64,000 bases of DNA from the NCBI RefSeq assembly GCF_036194065.1, contig NZ_CP108095.1, forward strand, positions 4,216,001 to 4,280,000. The letters run 5' to 3'. The position numbers were made by a program, and so were the translations under genes. Positions 21,244 to 30,660 of this stretch are shown in pieces. Positions within the stretch are counted from its first letter, which is position 1, and each line of letters opens with the position of its first letter. The notes beneath the pieces were generated by a model. It searched no databases, had not been told where the DNA came from, and worked only from the letters and a program-made list of their open reading frames with translations. The DNA is from Streptomyces sp. NBC_00239 (lineage in GTDB: Bacteria > Actinomycetota > Actinomycetes > Streptomycetales > Streptomycetaceae).

Positions 21244-22203
21244 TCAGACGGCGGCGGCCGCGGTCTCCGCGTCGGAGAGCGCCGCGAGGAACCGCTCGGC
21301 GTCCAGGGCGGCGGAGCAGCCCGTGCCGGCGGCGGTGATCGCCTGGCGGTAGGTGTGGTCGACGACGTCGCCGGCTCCGAAGACGCCGGTGACGTTGGTG
21401 CGGGTCGACGGGGCGGCGACCTTCAGGTAGCCCTCGTCGTCGAGCTCCAGCTGGCCCTTGAAGAGCTCGGTGCGCGGGTCGTGGCCGACGGCGATGAACA
21501 GGCCGGTGACGGGGAGCTCGGAGGTCTCGCCGGTCTTGGTGTTGCGCAGCGTCAGGCCGGAGAGCTTCTGCTCGCCGTGGATCTCGGCGACCTCGCTGTC
21601 CCAGGCGAACTTGATCTTCGGGTCGGCGAAGGCGCGGTCCTGCATGGCCTTGGAGGCGCGCAGGGAGTCCCGGCGGTGGACGACGGTGACGGACTTGGCG
21701 AAGCGCGAGAGGAAGGTGGCTTCCTCCATCGCGGTGTCGCCGCCGCCGACCACGACGATGTCCTGGTCCTTGAAGAAGAAGCCGTCGCAGGTGGCGCACC
21801 AGGAGACGCCGCGGCCGGAGAGGGCGTCCTCGTTGGGCAGGCCGAGCTTGCGGTGCTGCGAGCCGGTGGTCACGATGACGGCCTTGGCACGGTGCACGGT
21901 GCCGGCGGTGTCGGTGACGGTCTTGATCTCACCGGTGAGGTCCACGGAGACGACGTCGTCGGGAACGAGCTCGGCGCCGAAGCGCTCGGCCTGGGCACGC
22001 ATGTTGTCCATGAGGTCCGGGCCGATGATGCCGTCGCGGAAGCCGGGGAAGTTCTCCACCTCGGTGGTGTTCATGAGCGCGCCACCGGCGGTGACGGCGC
22101 CCTCGAAGACCAGCGGCTTGAGCGAAGCGCGTGCGGTGTACAGGGCGGCGGTGTAACCGGCCGGCCCGGAGCCGATGATGATCACGTTACGAACGTCGCT
22201 CAC
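21244..22203 (-). CDS. trxB: Thioredoxin reductase
   Basis: 319 residues from GTG 22203; the longer in-frame start at 22275 would include part of the promoter and was rejected. FAD motif [15 protein letters not shown] near residue 10, redox-active CATC near residue 135 followed by DGFFF, NADPH motif [12 protein letters not shown], and the second FAD motif GVFGAGDV near the C-terminus. It passes electrons from NADPH to thioredoxin. Function in the disulfide-stress response is inferred from the upstream promoter. Confidence 0.96.
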   Translation of the reverse strand: MSDVRNVIIIGSGPAGYTAALYTARASLKPLVFEGAVTAGGALMNTTEVENFPGFRDGIIGPDLMDNMRAQAERFGAELVPDDVVSVDLTGEIKTVTDTAGTVHRAKAVIVTTGSQHRKLGLPNEDALSGRGVSWCATCDGFFFKDQDIVVVGGGDTAMEEATFLSRFAKSVTVVHRRDSLRASKAMQDRAFADPKIKFAWDSEVAEIHGEQKLSGLTLRNTKTGETSELPVTGLFIAVGHDPRTELFKGQLELDDEGYLKVAAPSTRTNVTGVFGAGDVVDHTYRQAITAAGTGCSAALDAERFLAALSDAETAAAAV

Positions 22204-22273
22204 GGGTGTTTTCCTCGTCTCTGCGGACTGCCTGCTGACTACCGGGGGGCCGGTGCGTGGTCTCACCCCACCC

Positions 22274-22299
22274 AACGGATCCTACGGCGCGTGCATTCC
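22274..22299 (-). promoter_or_regulatory. Sigma-R type promoter of trxBA
   Basis: On the minus strand GGAAT (22299-22295), an 18-base spacer and GTT (22276-22274), exactly the consensus known for the Streptomyces thiol-oxidative-stress factor SigR. It ends 70 bases upstream of trxB. Confidence 0.8.
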
Positions 22300-22328
22300 C
22301 GGGCGGTCCGCGTGACCGCGGGCGAGCC

Positions 22329-23288
22329 TCAGTGACGGGGGTAGGAGCCCTTCAGGAGGACTTTGCCGGGGCCGGCGGCTGCGCTGTTCTCGCAGGTGGC
22401 GTCCACGAGGTAGGCGTCCGCCTTGGCGGTGTCGCCCGGGTGCGCGAGGACGAGGAGGTAGACCTCCGTACCCCGGTACGTGCCGTGTTCGGCTGCGAGG
22501 GGCGTCTCCGTGCGTCCGGTGCCGGCGCTGACGCACGGCGGCAGGTCGGTGGGTGCGGCCACCCGGGGAGCGTCGCCGCTGCCGTCTCCGTATGTGTCCA
22601 TCTGGGGGGTGGTCGGGTCCTGCCGGCTCATGGCGGTGTTCTGGCCGCCGAGGAGCTGCTGAACGGTGCCTTCCAGCCCTGCGGCGGTGAATTCCGTCGA
22701 GGGGATGGCGGACGCCATGGCGCCGCTGATCTCCCTCTTGGTGTCCGAGGCGGTCATGCTGGGCTGGCCGGTCTGGGAGAGGAAGATGCCCAGGGCGCAG
22801 ACGGCGGCTCCGGTGAGGGCGCCCAGGACGGCGATCCCGCGGCGGCCTCGGGTGCGGCCGGGGCCGGTGGCGGCGCGTGGACGGCCGGGGGGCCTGGAGC
22901 CCGTGCCGGCCGTGGTGGTGGGTCCGCTCTTCGGGACTGCGGCGGTGGCGGGGAGCGATGTTTCACGTGAAACATCGGGGGCCGGAGTGTGGGGTGCCGG
23001 GGCCGGTTCGGGCCGGCGGGCCTCGGGGGACGTCGCGTCGAGGAGGGCCTCGGCGGCGAGTGCGGCATCGATGCGCCCGGCGATGTCGGCGGGCATCCGC
23101 TGGTGGCCGGGCAGCGTGCCGAGCAGCCCGCGGATCTCCTCCAGGGAGGTGCGTACGTCGGCGCACAGGGCGCATGTGATCAGGTGCTCGCGCACTTCGG
23201 CCGTCCGGGCCGGCGAGAGCAGGCCCTCGGTCAGGTCGGAGATCTCCGAGACGTCCGGGTGCCGGATTGTGCCGGTTGTAGAAGTCAC
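22329..23288 (-). CDS. rsmA: Zinc-finger-like anti-sigma factor (RsmA type)
   Basis: 319 residues from GTG 23288, overlapping the sigM stop by four bases. The N-terminal ZAS-type motif is H35-x3-C39-x2-C42 (HLITCALC), the metal- or cluster-binding part that holds the sigma factor. A Pro/Thr linker carries parS site 5 (VSRET at 106-110), one TM helix spans about 151-171, and the external part is ~145 residues. The S. coelicolor homologue RsmA is known to carry a [2Fe-2S] cluster and to inhibit SigM; I infer the same here. Located between sigM and trxBA, so possibly redox-related. Confidence 0.85.
   Translation of the reverse strand: MTSTTGTIRHPDVSEISDLTEGLLSPARTAEVREHLITCALCADVRTSLEEIRGLLGTLPGHQRMPADIAGRIDAALAAEALLDATSPEARRPEPAPAPHTPAPDVSRETSLPATAAVPKSGPTTTAGTGSRPPGRPRAATGPGRTRGRRGIAVLGALTGAAVCALGIFLSQTGQPSMTASDTKREISGAMASAIPSTEFTAAGLEGTVQQLLGGQNTAMSRQDPTTPQMDTYGDGSGDAPRVAAPTDLPPCVSAGTGRTETPLAAEHGTYRGTEVYLLVLAHPGDTAKADAYLVDATCENSAAAGPGKVLLKGSYPRH
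22960..22973. promoter_or_regulatory. parS site 5 (inside rsmA)
   Basis: Perfect copy in the codons of the cytoplasmic linker of the anti-sigma factor. Confidence 0.97.
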
Positions 23289-23977
23289 GCTCGCCCACCT
23301 CCGCCCTTCACAGCATCTGGGTCCCTGGGTTCTGCTGCTGGTGGGACGGGTGTCCCCTGCGACCGGTTCCTTCCCCGGTCGGCGCCGTTGTTATCCCCGG
23401 TGCCGTTGCGCAGATGAGTGAGCATCGGGAGAAGTCTTGCGCGGCCCCGGGCGCAGCGGCTCTTGATGGTGCCGGTGGGCACGTCGAGGATGCGGGCGGC
23501 TTCGGCCACGGGGTATCCCTGCATGTCGACGAGGACCAGGGCGGCCCGCTGTTCGGCTGGGAGGGTGCTCAGGGCGGCCAGGAGCTCGCGGTGGAGGTCT
23601 TGTCGCTCGGCGGGTGCCTCGGCCGATTCGTGGGGCTCCAGGAGCCTTTCCAGGCGGTCGGTGTCGTCGAGCGGGGAGGTGCGCCGGGTGGCGGCCTTGC
23701 GGGCCCGGTCGAGGCAGGCGTTGACGGTGATCCGGTGCAGCCAGGTGGTGACGGCGGACTGGCCGCGGAAGGTGTGGGCGGCGCGGTAGGCGGAGACGAG
23801 GGCGTCCTGGACGGCGTCGGCGGCTTCCTCGCGGTCGCTGAGGGTGCGCAGGGCGACGGCCCAGAGGCGGTCGCGGTGGCGGCGTACGAGTTCGCCGAAG
23901 GCGTCGGGGTCGCCGGCGACATGGCGGGCCAGGAGTTCCTCGTCGGGAACTCCTTGGCTCTCTGGGCCAGGACTCAC
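23285..23977 (-). CDS. sigM: ECF RNA polymerase sigma factor SigM
   Basis: 230 residues from GTG 23977 with GGGGGAG upstream; the frame remains open further but has no conserved residues. Region 2 is RRHRDRLWAVALRTLSDREEAADAVQD..., including the DREEAADAVQDA helix and the TTWLHRITVNACLD -10-binding part; region 4 carries LPAEQRAALVLVDMQGYPVAEAARILDVPTGTIKSR. A Gly/Asn-rich tail follows. It forms a translationally coupled pair with the anti-sigma gene. Targets are unknown from this sequence. Confidence 0.92.
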   Translation of the reverse strand: MSPGPESQGVPDEELLARHVAGDPDAFGELVRRHRDRLWAVALRTLSDREEAADAVQDALVSAYRAAHTFRGQSAVTTWLHRITVNACLDRARKAATRRTSPLDDTDRLERLLEPHESAEAPAERQDLHRELLAALSTLPAEQRAALVLVDMQGYPVAEAARILDVPTGTIKSRCARGRARLLPMLTHLRNGTGDNNGADRGRNRSQGTPVPPAAEPRDPDAVKGGGGRA

Positions 23978-24018
23978 GTGACTCCCCCGCACTCTGTCGG
24001 CCCCGGTACTTGGGGCGC

Positions 24019-25746
24019 TCAGCCCAGAACGTGGATCTCGGAGATGCCGCCCCGGTAGCCGTCCGCGCTGCCGTCGGACGGCAACTCGGTGATGTGGATC
24101 AGAACGTACCGGGTGCGGACCGGCTTTTCGAGGTCGGTCTTGAGCTTCTTGCCGACGCTTTCCAGCTTGGTGAGGCGCTGTGGGAAGTCGGCGAGTGAGG
24201 AGGGCGAGGAGGCGTCGGGGGCGGCGGCGAGGACTTCGGCGGTCTGCCCGGCGGCGTACAGGTCGATGTCCAGTCCGGACACGTTCTTGACGCTGCCGAG
24301 GTCGATGACGAGGCCGCTGCCGTCCTTGCGGGCGGTCAGGTTGCCGAAGTTCGCGAAGTCCTCGTAGCGGGGGGTGACCCAGGCGGATCCGGTGTCGCCG
24401 TCGAACGCATTGGCGCTGTACTTCTCGTTTATCGCGTCGCCGTCGGGGGCGAAGACGGAGACGTCGTCGAGGGCGAGGGGCTTGCCGGGTTCCTTCTTCT
24501 TCGGGGTGTCGTCGGTTTCCTGGCGTTCGGTCTGCTGCTGGCCGCTGTCGGCGTTGAACCGGTCGAGGAGGGAGTCCGCGAGCTGCCAGCTGCCGAGGCC
24601 GAGCGAGGCGATGAGCAGCGCGGCGACGCCCCACTTGAGGGCCCTTCCGGTGCGGCTCTGCAGGGGGGCCGGCGGGGTGGCGACGGGCTGGGCGACGGCC
24701 GGGTGGGGCTGGGGGCGTCCGTAGCTGCCCTGCTGGTAGGTGGTGTGCTGGTAGTCCGGCGGGGCGGTGAACGCGGGCTCCGGGGGCCGGATCCGCGGCA
24801 TGGCGGTGACGGCCTTGGCGAGTTCCTCGGGGGTGGTGCAGGCCGGTTCCTGCCGCGATGCGGTGGCTCCGTCGTTGGCGAGGGCGCGCATGGCGAGTTC
24901 GCCGAGTCCGCGGTGGACTCCGGCCCGGACCTGGTCGGGGGCGATCAGGCCGACGCCCTTGGGGAGTCCGGTCAGGCCGTGTGCGTCGTTCTCGTACGGC
25001 CAGCGCTGGGTGAGGGCGGCGTAGAGCAGGGCGCCGATGGCTTCGGTGTCGGTGCGCTGGGGGCGTTCGCTGGTGATGCCGCGCAGGGCGGCGTTCACGG
25101 CGAGGCCGCGGATCCGGTACTGGCCGGTGGAGGTGCGCAGTATGGCGCTGGGCGTCAGCCGCAGGTGGGCGAGGCCTTCGCGGTGGGCTGCGGTCATCGC
25201 CTGGGAGACCTGGTTGACGAGCTGGTAGGCCTCGTGGGCTTCGAGGGGGCCGGCGGCGAGGATCGCGGTGAGTTCGGTGGCGTCGGGCAGCCACTCGTGG
25301 ACGACGTAGACGAGGTCGTTCTCTTCGACGGCGTCGAGGACCTGGACGAAGCGGGGGTCGCCGAGGAGGGCCGAGGAGCGGGCGGCGGCGAGTACGGAGC
25401 GCGCGCGGGGGTGGTCCGCGGGCAGCAGGTGGACGCCGACGGCGCGGCGGAGTTTTTCGTCCATCGCGCGCCAGCTGCTGAAACCGTCCAGACGGGTGAC
25501 GCACTCCTCCAGGCGGTAGCGTCTGGCGAGTTTGTGGCCGCTGTGCAGCTCGGGCGCGGCTGTCGTGGCCGTGCCCTTGCGTTCGCCTTCCGCCTCGGGC
25601 GTGGGCTTGTCCGTGTCCTGCCGGGCTGTTCCGGACTGCTGGGTCTCCGCTGCCCCGTCGGCCGTGGCCTTCGCCGCCTTGGCGGCCAGCGGCTTGTCTC
25701 CGCTGTTGTCGGCCACGTCGACGGCAGCCGTGCTACGTTCCGCCAC
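24019..25746 (-). CDS. Membrane pseudokinase with external discoidin-like domain
   Basis: 575 residues from GTG 25746, with GGAGG and AGGAA upstream; an ATG at 25815 is a possible alternative. Residues 80-345 resemble a Ser/Thr kinase fold but key residues are lost: the catalytic loop reads HLRLTPSAI instead of HRDLKPxN, DFG is replaced by RGL, and the ATP-binding Lys position is hydrophobic. A TM helix lies near 369-388 and an external ~150-residue beta-rich, discoidin/F5-F8-like domain ends the protein. In Mycobacterium the same pseudokinase and external domain are fused to MurJ (MviN); here murJ is the next gene upstream. A role as a phospho-independent switch for peptidoglycan precursor export is inferred. 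Confidence 0.8.
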   Translation of the reverse strand: MAERSTAAVDVADNSGDKPLAAKAAKATADGAAETQQSGTARQDTDKPTPEAEGERKGTATTAAPELHSGHKLARRYRLEECVTRLDGFSSWRAMDEKLRRAVGVHLLPADHPRARSVLAAARSSALLGDPRFVQVLDAVEENDLVYVVHEWLPDATELTAILAAGPLEAHEAYQLVNQVSQAMTAAHREGLAHLRLTPSAILRTSTGQYRIRGLAVNAALRGITSERPQRTDTEAIGALLYAALTQRWPYENDAHGLTGLPKGVGLIAPDQVRAGVHRGLGELAMRALANDGATASRQEPACTTPEELAKAVTAMPRIRPPEPAFTAPPDYQHTTYQQGSYGRPQPHPAVAQPVATPPAPLQSRTGRALKWGVAALLIASLGLGSWQLADSLLDRFNADSGQQQTERQETDDTPKKKEPGKPLALDDVSVFAPDGDAINEKYSANAFDGDTGSAWVTPRYEDFANFGNLTARKDGSGLVIDLGSVKNVSGLDIDLYAAGQTAEVLAAAPDASSPSSLADFPQRLTKLESVGKKLKTDLEKPVRTRYVLIHITELPSDGSADGYRGGISEIHVLG

Positions 25747-25863
25747 CGTCGTTCCTGCCTCCCCATCCGTTGCGCGCTGTCCGCCAGTCTGCAAAGCCAT
25801 GCCAATTGTGCCCACAGTCCGCCGCTATGCACGACACGCGGCGGGCGGTGATGGTTGTGCGCA

Positions 25864-28068
25864 TCAGCGTCCGAGACGTCCGCGCACCATGCCGACCATC
25901 GCGTTGAGTTCGTCGATGCGCATGCGCTTGGCTGCGGCGAGGAACACGCCCAGCAGGACGATGCCGCCGGCGATGAGGGAGGCGAGGGATCCGGTGATGC
26001 CGCTGCCGAGCATTCGGGTGATGCCGTACGCGCAGGCGCCGGCCAGTGCGGCGGCCGGCAGGCAGGCGCCGGCGAGCCGGGCGTAGGTGCGCATGACGTG
26101 GGCGCCGTCGAGGTCGCCGCCGAGGCGGGTGCGCAGGCGGCGCCAGGCCACGCCCACGCCGACCGTGTAGCCGAGGCCGTAGGCGACGGCCATGCCGACG
26201 ACGGCCCAGCGGGCGGGCAGGACGAGGAAGGCGGCGGCGGAGACGGCGGCGTTCACGGAGGCGACGATGACCGTGTTGTAGAACGGCGTCCGGGTGTCTT
26301 CGTAGGCGTAGAAGCCGCGGAGCACGACGTACTGCACGGAGTACGGGATGAGGCCGAGGCCGAAGGCCATCAGGATGTAGCCGATGTTCTGGGCGCCGGC
26401 GCCGGATCCTGCGTAGAGCAGGGTGGCCATCGGTACGCCGAGCGCGAGGAACGCGAAGGCGCAGGGGACGATCGCGACGGCGGAGGTGCGCAGTCCGTAG
26501 GAGATGTCGTCGCGGACCGCGGCGGCGTCGCCGTCGTGGGCGGAGCGGGAGATGCGGGGCAGGACGGCGGTCATCACGGAGACGGTGATGATGGCCTGCG
26601 GCATCTGCCAGAGCAGCAGGGCGTAGTTGTAGGCGGTGATGCCGGTGCCGGAGTGGCCCTGCTTCTCGGCGACGGAGCCGGCCCAGGTGGCGAGCTGGGT
26701 GACGACGACGAGGCCGAGCTGGTTGGCCAGGACGAAGAAGAACGTCCACTTGGCGAGGCGGGCGGCCTTGCCGAGGCCGTGGCCCTTCCAGTCGAAGCGC
26801 AGGCGGGGCCGGAAGCCGGCGTCGCGCAGGTACGGGAACATGGCCAGGGCCTGGACGGTGAGTCCGAGGAGGGTGCCGAGGCCGAGCAGGCGTACGCCGT
26901 CGGCGGTGACGTTGGCGGCGGTGACGCCGGAGCTGGTGAATCCGCCGAAGGCCCAGATGAAGGTGCCGAACGTGGCGATGACGACGATGTTGTTGAGGAC
27001 GGGGGTCCACATCATCGCGCCGAAGCGGCCGCGGGCGTTGAGGATCTGACCGAGCACCACGTGGATGCCCATGAAGAACATGGTGGGCAGGCAGTAGCGG
27101 GCGAAGGTGACGGCCACGTCGAGCTGTTCGGGGTCGGATGCGATCTTCGTGGACATCATCCGGATGAACAGGGGTGCGGCGAGCACGCAGACCGTGGTGA
27201 CGCCGGCGAGGAGGACCACGACGAGGGTCAGGAGTCGGTTGGCGTAGGCCTCGCCGCCGTCGTCGTCGTTCTTCATCGCGCGCACGAGCTGGGGGATGAA
27301 GACGGCGTTCAGGGCGCCGCCGCCGACGAGGACGTAGATCATCGTCGGGAGGGTGTTGGCGACCTGGTAGGTGTCGTTGAGGGTGCCGACGCCGATGGCC
27401 GCCGCGATCACCAGGGTGCGCAGGAAGCCGGTGATGCGGGAGACGATCGTGCCCGCGGCCATCAGGGCCGAGGACTTCAGCAGGCTCGACGCGCGGCCCG
27501 CCGGCTTGGCCGGGGCGGGGGTGGCGACCGGGGGTTCCTCGGCGGCGGGCGTCGGGGGTGCCGGGGTGCCGGGGGCCTGCTGGTCCCGGTAGAGGTGGGC
27601 GAAGGCGTCGGGCTCGGGCTGCTCGTCGGCGGCCTCGGTGACCAGGGCGTCCACGCCGACGAACTGGGTGGTGGTGGCGTGGTCGCCGTAGGGCAGGTGG
27701 CGGGAGGGGCCGTCGGGCTCGGGCGGCGGGGTCTGGGCCCAGACCCGCGGGTCGGGGGCGTAGCCGGGTGCGGCGGCGGGGCTGCCGTACAGCGGGCCGG
27801 GCTCCTGGAAGGTGCCGGGCGGGGGCGGCGGGTGGGAGGCGCGGTCGTAGAGCGCCTCCGTCACCGGGTCCTGCCAGGAGAGGTCCTGGGACCGGTAGGG
27901 GTCGCGGTCGTAGGCGTCCTGGACGTACGGGTCCTGGACGTACGGGTCGGGCTGTGGCGGCGCGGGCGGCGTGGCCTGTCCCGGCAGCGGTGCGCCCTGG
28001 CCCGTGTCCCGGGCGGGCGCAGGACCGCCGGCGCCCTGCGCGCGGTCACCGTCGTACGGCGCGTTCAT
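25864..28068 (-). CDS. murJ: Lipid II flippase MurJ (MviN)
   Basis: 734 residues from ATG 28068 with GAGGTGGGG upstream. The first ~190 residues are Pro/Tyr/Asp-rich, with a PYVQDPYVQDAYDRDPY repeat, and probably cytoplasmic. The membrane core opens with KSSALMAAGTIVSRITGFLRT, the conserved MVF-family start, and continues through about 14 TM helices. MurJ moves lipid II outward for cell-wall synthesis. Unlike the mycobacterial fusion it lacks a C-terminal pseudokinase, which is encoded by the following gene 117 bases downstream. Likely one operon with the pseudokinase and sigM. Confidence 0.93.
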   Translation of the reverse strand: MNAPYDGDRAQGAGGPAPARDTGQGAPLPGQATPPAPPQPDPYVQDPYVQDAYDRDPYRSQDLSWQDPVTEALYDRASHPPPPPGTFQEPGPLYGSPAAAPGYAPDPRVWAQTPPPEPDGPSRHLPYGDHATTTQFVGVDALVTEAADEQPEPDAFAHLYRDQQAPGTPAPPTPAAEEPPVATPAPAKPAGRASSLLKSSALMAAGTIVSRITGFLRTLVIAAAIGVGTLNDTYQVANTLPTMIYVLVGGGALNAVFIPQLVRAMKNDDDGGEAYANRLLTLVVVLLAGVTTVCVLAAPLFIRMMSTKIASDPEQLDVAVTFARYCLPTMFFMGIHVVLGQILNARGRFGAMMWTPVLNNIVVIATFGTFIWAFGGFTSSGVTAANVTADGVRLLGLGTLLGLTVQALAMFPYLRDAGFRPRLRFDWKGHGLGKAARLAKWTFFFVLANQLGLVVVTQLATWAGSVAEKQGHSGTGITAYNYALLLWQMPQAIITVSVMTAVLPRISRSAHDGDAAAVRDDISYGLRTSAVAIVPCAFAFLALGVPMATLLYAGSGAGAQNIGYILMAFGLGLIPYSVQYVVLRGFYAYEDTRTPFYNTVIVASVNAAVSAAAFLVLPARWAVVGMAVAYGLGYTVGVGVAWRRLRTRLGGDLDGAHVMRTYARLAGACLPAAALAGACAYGITRMLGSGITGSLASLIAGGIVLLGVFLAAAKRMRIDELNAMVGMVRGRLGR

Positions 28069-28114
28069 CGAAACCCCACCTCATCGTCCCCAGGCCGGCC
28101 GGCCACGGCATCGC

Positions 28115-30433
28115 TCAACGGTCCACTGTCTCACCCGGGCCGGACGGGTCACCGCTTTCGGGTGCGGTGTCCGGTGTCGGGTCACTCGGCTGCGTGCTCT
28201 CCTCGGAGGCGGCACGGGCCGCGGCGCGCTTGCGGCTGGCGTACATCTTGATGCAGGCGAGGACGAGGAGCAGCATGCCGCCGGCGATGACGAGCATCAC
28301 CGTGGCGGTGATCTCGGTGGCGTCGACGACGAAGCGGCGCTCCTTGCCGTAGGGGACGCCTTCTTTGGTGAAGAGCTGTGCGGTGACCTCGACGGGGCCG
28401 CTGGCCGTGGCGTTCGCCGTGAACTTGACCGACTGGCTGTGTCCGCCCGTGATGGTGACGTCCTGCTCGGCCTCGCCGGAGTCGCCGAACATCAGTCGGG
28501 TGGGGTTGGTGGACTTCACTTTGAGGACGAGGCCCTGGACGTCCTGGACGAGGCTGTTCTGGACGGTGACCGGGACGGTCGCGCTGTGGCCGGAGAGGGT
28601 GACGTCCGACTTGGGGATCAGCTGTACCCGCTGGGTGAGGGTGATCAGGTAGTCCTGTACCTCGTTGCGGTAGGTCCGGCCCTCTTGGGCGCGGCCGCGC
28701 CAGGAGGTGGACATCTCCCGGTTGAAGGTGTTGCCGAAGGGGAATTCGACCCGCTCGGGCTTGGTGAGGATCACCTTGAAGTTGTCGAGGGTGTTCTGGG
28801 TGGTGCGGATCTTCTCGAAGGCGGACTGCGGCAGTTCCTGGCGGCTCAGTGCCTGGGGGTACTGGCCCGCGCCGGGAACCAGGGAGGTGGCGTCCGGGTC
28901 CGGCTTGGTCTTGGCGGCGGTTTCGAGGTCGACGGGCAGGGTCCAGCGGCCGGGCTGCAGGGCGCGCAGTGCCTGGGCCATCGTCTGTGCCTGGCTGGCG
29001 GTGGGCATGCGCTGCGGGGCGACGACGAAGCTGCGCTGGGCGTCGGCGTCCTGGAGGTTGAGGGCGAGGCTCTGCGCGAGGAAGCGCTGCACGGCGAGCG
29101 TGGATTTCTCGGCGCTGAGCATGTCCCCGGTGAAGGCGGTGGAGAGGCGGGCGTCGGCGACGACGGCGGTGCGGCCGGCTCCGATGGGGCGGGCCGCGGA
29201 CGGGGTGTAGCCGAGGCCGCCGGTCTCCTGGAGGCTGTCGCTGCGTGCGAGCACGTTGTGGGCGCCCGCGGAGGTGGCGACGCTGACGATCGCGGGGTCC
29301 ACGGCCCCGTCCACCGGCCAGGAGAAGTCCGTGGACGGGGTGACGTGCAGGACGGTCTCCACGGCCTGCTTGGCCTTCTCGGTGGCGGGCCGGAGCTGTC
29401 CCAGTGAGCCGGAGACGTTCTTGCCGCGGTGGGCGAGGGAGGCGAGGTCGGGGTCGGCGAAGGGGAGGGCGACGACCTTTTTGCCCTGGACGGCCTGTTC
29501 CAGGGCGTTCAGCCAGCGCTTGGCGATGTCCTGGTTGGTGCCGGGTACGGTGCTGCCGTCCGCGGTCCGGACCCGGTAGCTGCCCTTCATCGCGTCGGCG
29601 CTGGCGAGCAGGTCGGGGTCGATGACCCAGGTGACGGGCAGCCCGGATCCGAGGGTGACCATCTGCTCCAGGCGGCCGCCGGGGGCGAGCTCGGCTGCGA
29701 GGTCGTCGTTCTCGAAGACCGGGGTCTGGGTTTCGTCCGAGCCCGTCTCCGCCGTCAGGTGGGTCGTGGAGATCAGCGGCCACACGTAGCTGAGCTGGGA
29801 GCGCTTGGCGGCGGCGTCGGGCTGCCAGGGCAGCAGGGTCCGGCGCAGCCCCAGGACCTGCTCGTACCCGCGGTCGCCGCTTTCACCGGACATCGAGACG
29901 CCCAGCGGGTACACGCCGTCCTCGTCGAGCTCCAGCTTGCTCACGGGGATCTTCAGTGTGAAGGGCTGGGCGGTCTTCGCGGCGAGGTCGGGGAGTTTCA
30001 CCGCGTACGCCGAGTCGATCTCCGAGGGGTCGACACCGGGGCGGAACGTGGTCCCCTCGGTGGCTTCGTCGATCGAGTCGCGTTCGCTGAGGACCGCTCC
30101 GACGCGGAGTCCGACGTGTGCCTTCGTGATCGCCTCGGGGCCGCGGTTGAAGACGGTCCCGGTGATCGTGAGGGTGTCGTCCTTCACCGGCGCGCTCGGT
30201 GTGAGGGAATCCACGGACACTTCGACCGTGGACGACCCGGAGCGGGGGCCGGCCGGCGTGGACGGGACGGCCGGCGCGCTCGGGGCGGTCGGCGCGGCCT
30301 GTGCGGAGGACCCCGCCTGTACGTACACCAGCCCGGCCAGCACCGGCGTTCCGGCGAGCAGAACGACTGCCCGCCGCAGCCAGCGGCGGGCAGGAGCGGG
30401 GGTGGTCCCCTGGATGTCTGCCGCCTCGGCCAC
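28115..30433 (-). CDS. DUF6049 membrane-anchored external protein
   Basis: 772 residues from GTG 30433; an upstream GTG at 30553 in the same frame lies in the region facing the cca gene and was rejected. An N-terminal hydrophobic segment after RRWLRR (about residues 20-38) is a signal or anchor, and a second TM lies near residue 715-735, followed by a basic KRAAARAA tail. The large external part has a beta-sandwich-like N-terminal domain (EVSVDSLTP...) and a C-terminal one (TVQNSLVQDVQGLVLKV). The family is conserved next to murJ in actinobacteria with no known function; a cell-wall role is inferred from context. Confidence 0.8.
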   Translation of the reverse strand: MAEAADIQGTTPAPARRWLRRAVVLLAGTPVLAGLVYVQAGSSAQAAPTAPSAPAVPSTPAGPRSGSSTVEVSVDSLTPSAPVKDDTLTITGTVFNRGPEAITKAHVGLRVGAVLSERDSIDEATEGTTFRPGVDPSEIDSAYAVKLPDLAAKTAQPFTLKIPVSKLELDEDGVYPLGVSMSGESGDRGYEQVLGLRRTLLPWQPDAAAKRSQLSYVWPLISTTHLTAETGSDETQTPVFENDDLAAELAPGGRLEQMVTLGSGLPVTWVIDPDLLASADAMKGSYRVRTADGSTVPGTNQDIAKRWLNALEQAVQGKKVVALPFADPDLASLAHRGKNVSGSLGQLRPATEKAKQAVETVLHVTPSTDFSWPVDGAVDPAIVSVATSAGAHNVLARSDSLQETGGLGYTPSAARPIGAGRTAVVADARLSTAFTGDMLSAEKSTLAVQRFLAQSLALNLQDADAQRSFVVAPQRMPTASQAQTMAQALRALQPGRWTLPVDLETAAKTKPDPDATSLVPGAGQYPQALSRQELPQSAFEKIRTTQNTLDNFKVILTKPERVEFPFGNTFNREMSTSWRGRAQEGRTYRNEVQDYLITLTQRVQLIPKSDVTLSGHSATVPVTVQNSLVQDVQGLVLKVKSTNPTRLMFGDSGEAEQDVTITGGHSQSVKFTANATASGPVEVTAQLFTKEGVPYGKERRFVVDATEITATVMLVIAGGMLLLVLACIKMYASRKRAAARAASEESTQPSDPTPDTAPESGDPSGPGETVDR

Positions 30434-30660
30434 GCGCTCGCCCGTCCCTCGTCGTGTCAGTGGTCGTCGGTTGTGCGTCCACGCATGGTAACGAGAGCCG
30501 CTGGGCGTGAGTGCCGCGGACTGCTCCACATGATCGCCGGGGCCCGGGTGCACGCCGGCCGGGGCGGGGTGCCTGCCGTCCGGGCCGTGGGGTGGCCGCT
30601 GCCCGACCTGGGCGGAAACCGGGGAGCTCGCACCGGGCGGGCCACGTACCCTCTTCTGTT

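Noticed and set aside
25855..28251. 798-codon plus-strand frame opposite murJ
   Set aside because: Gly/Glu/Val-rich low-complexity shadow of murJ.
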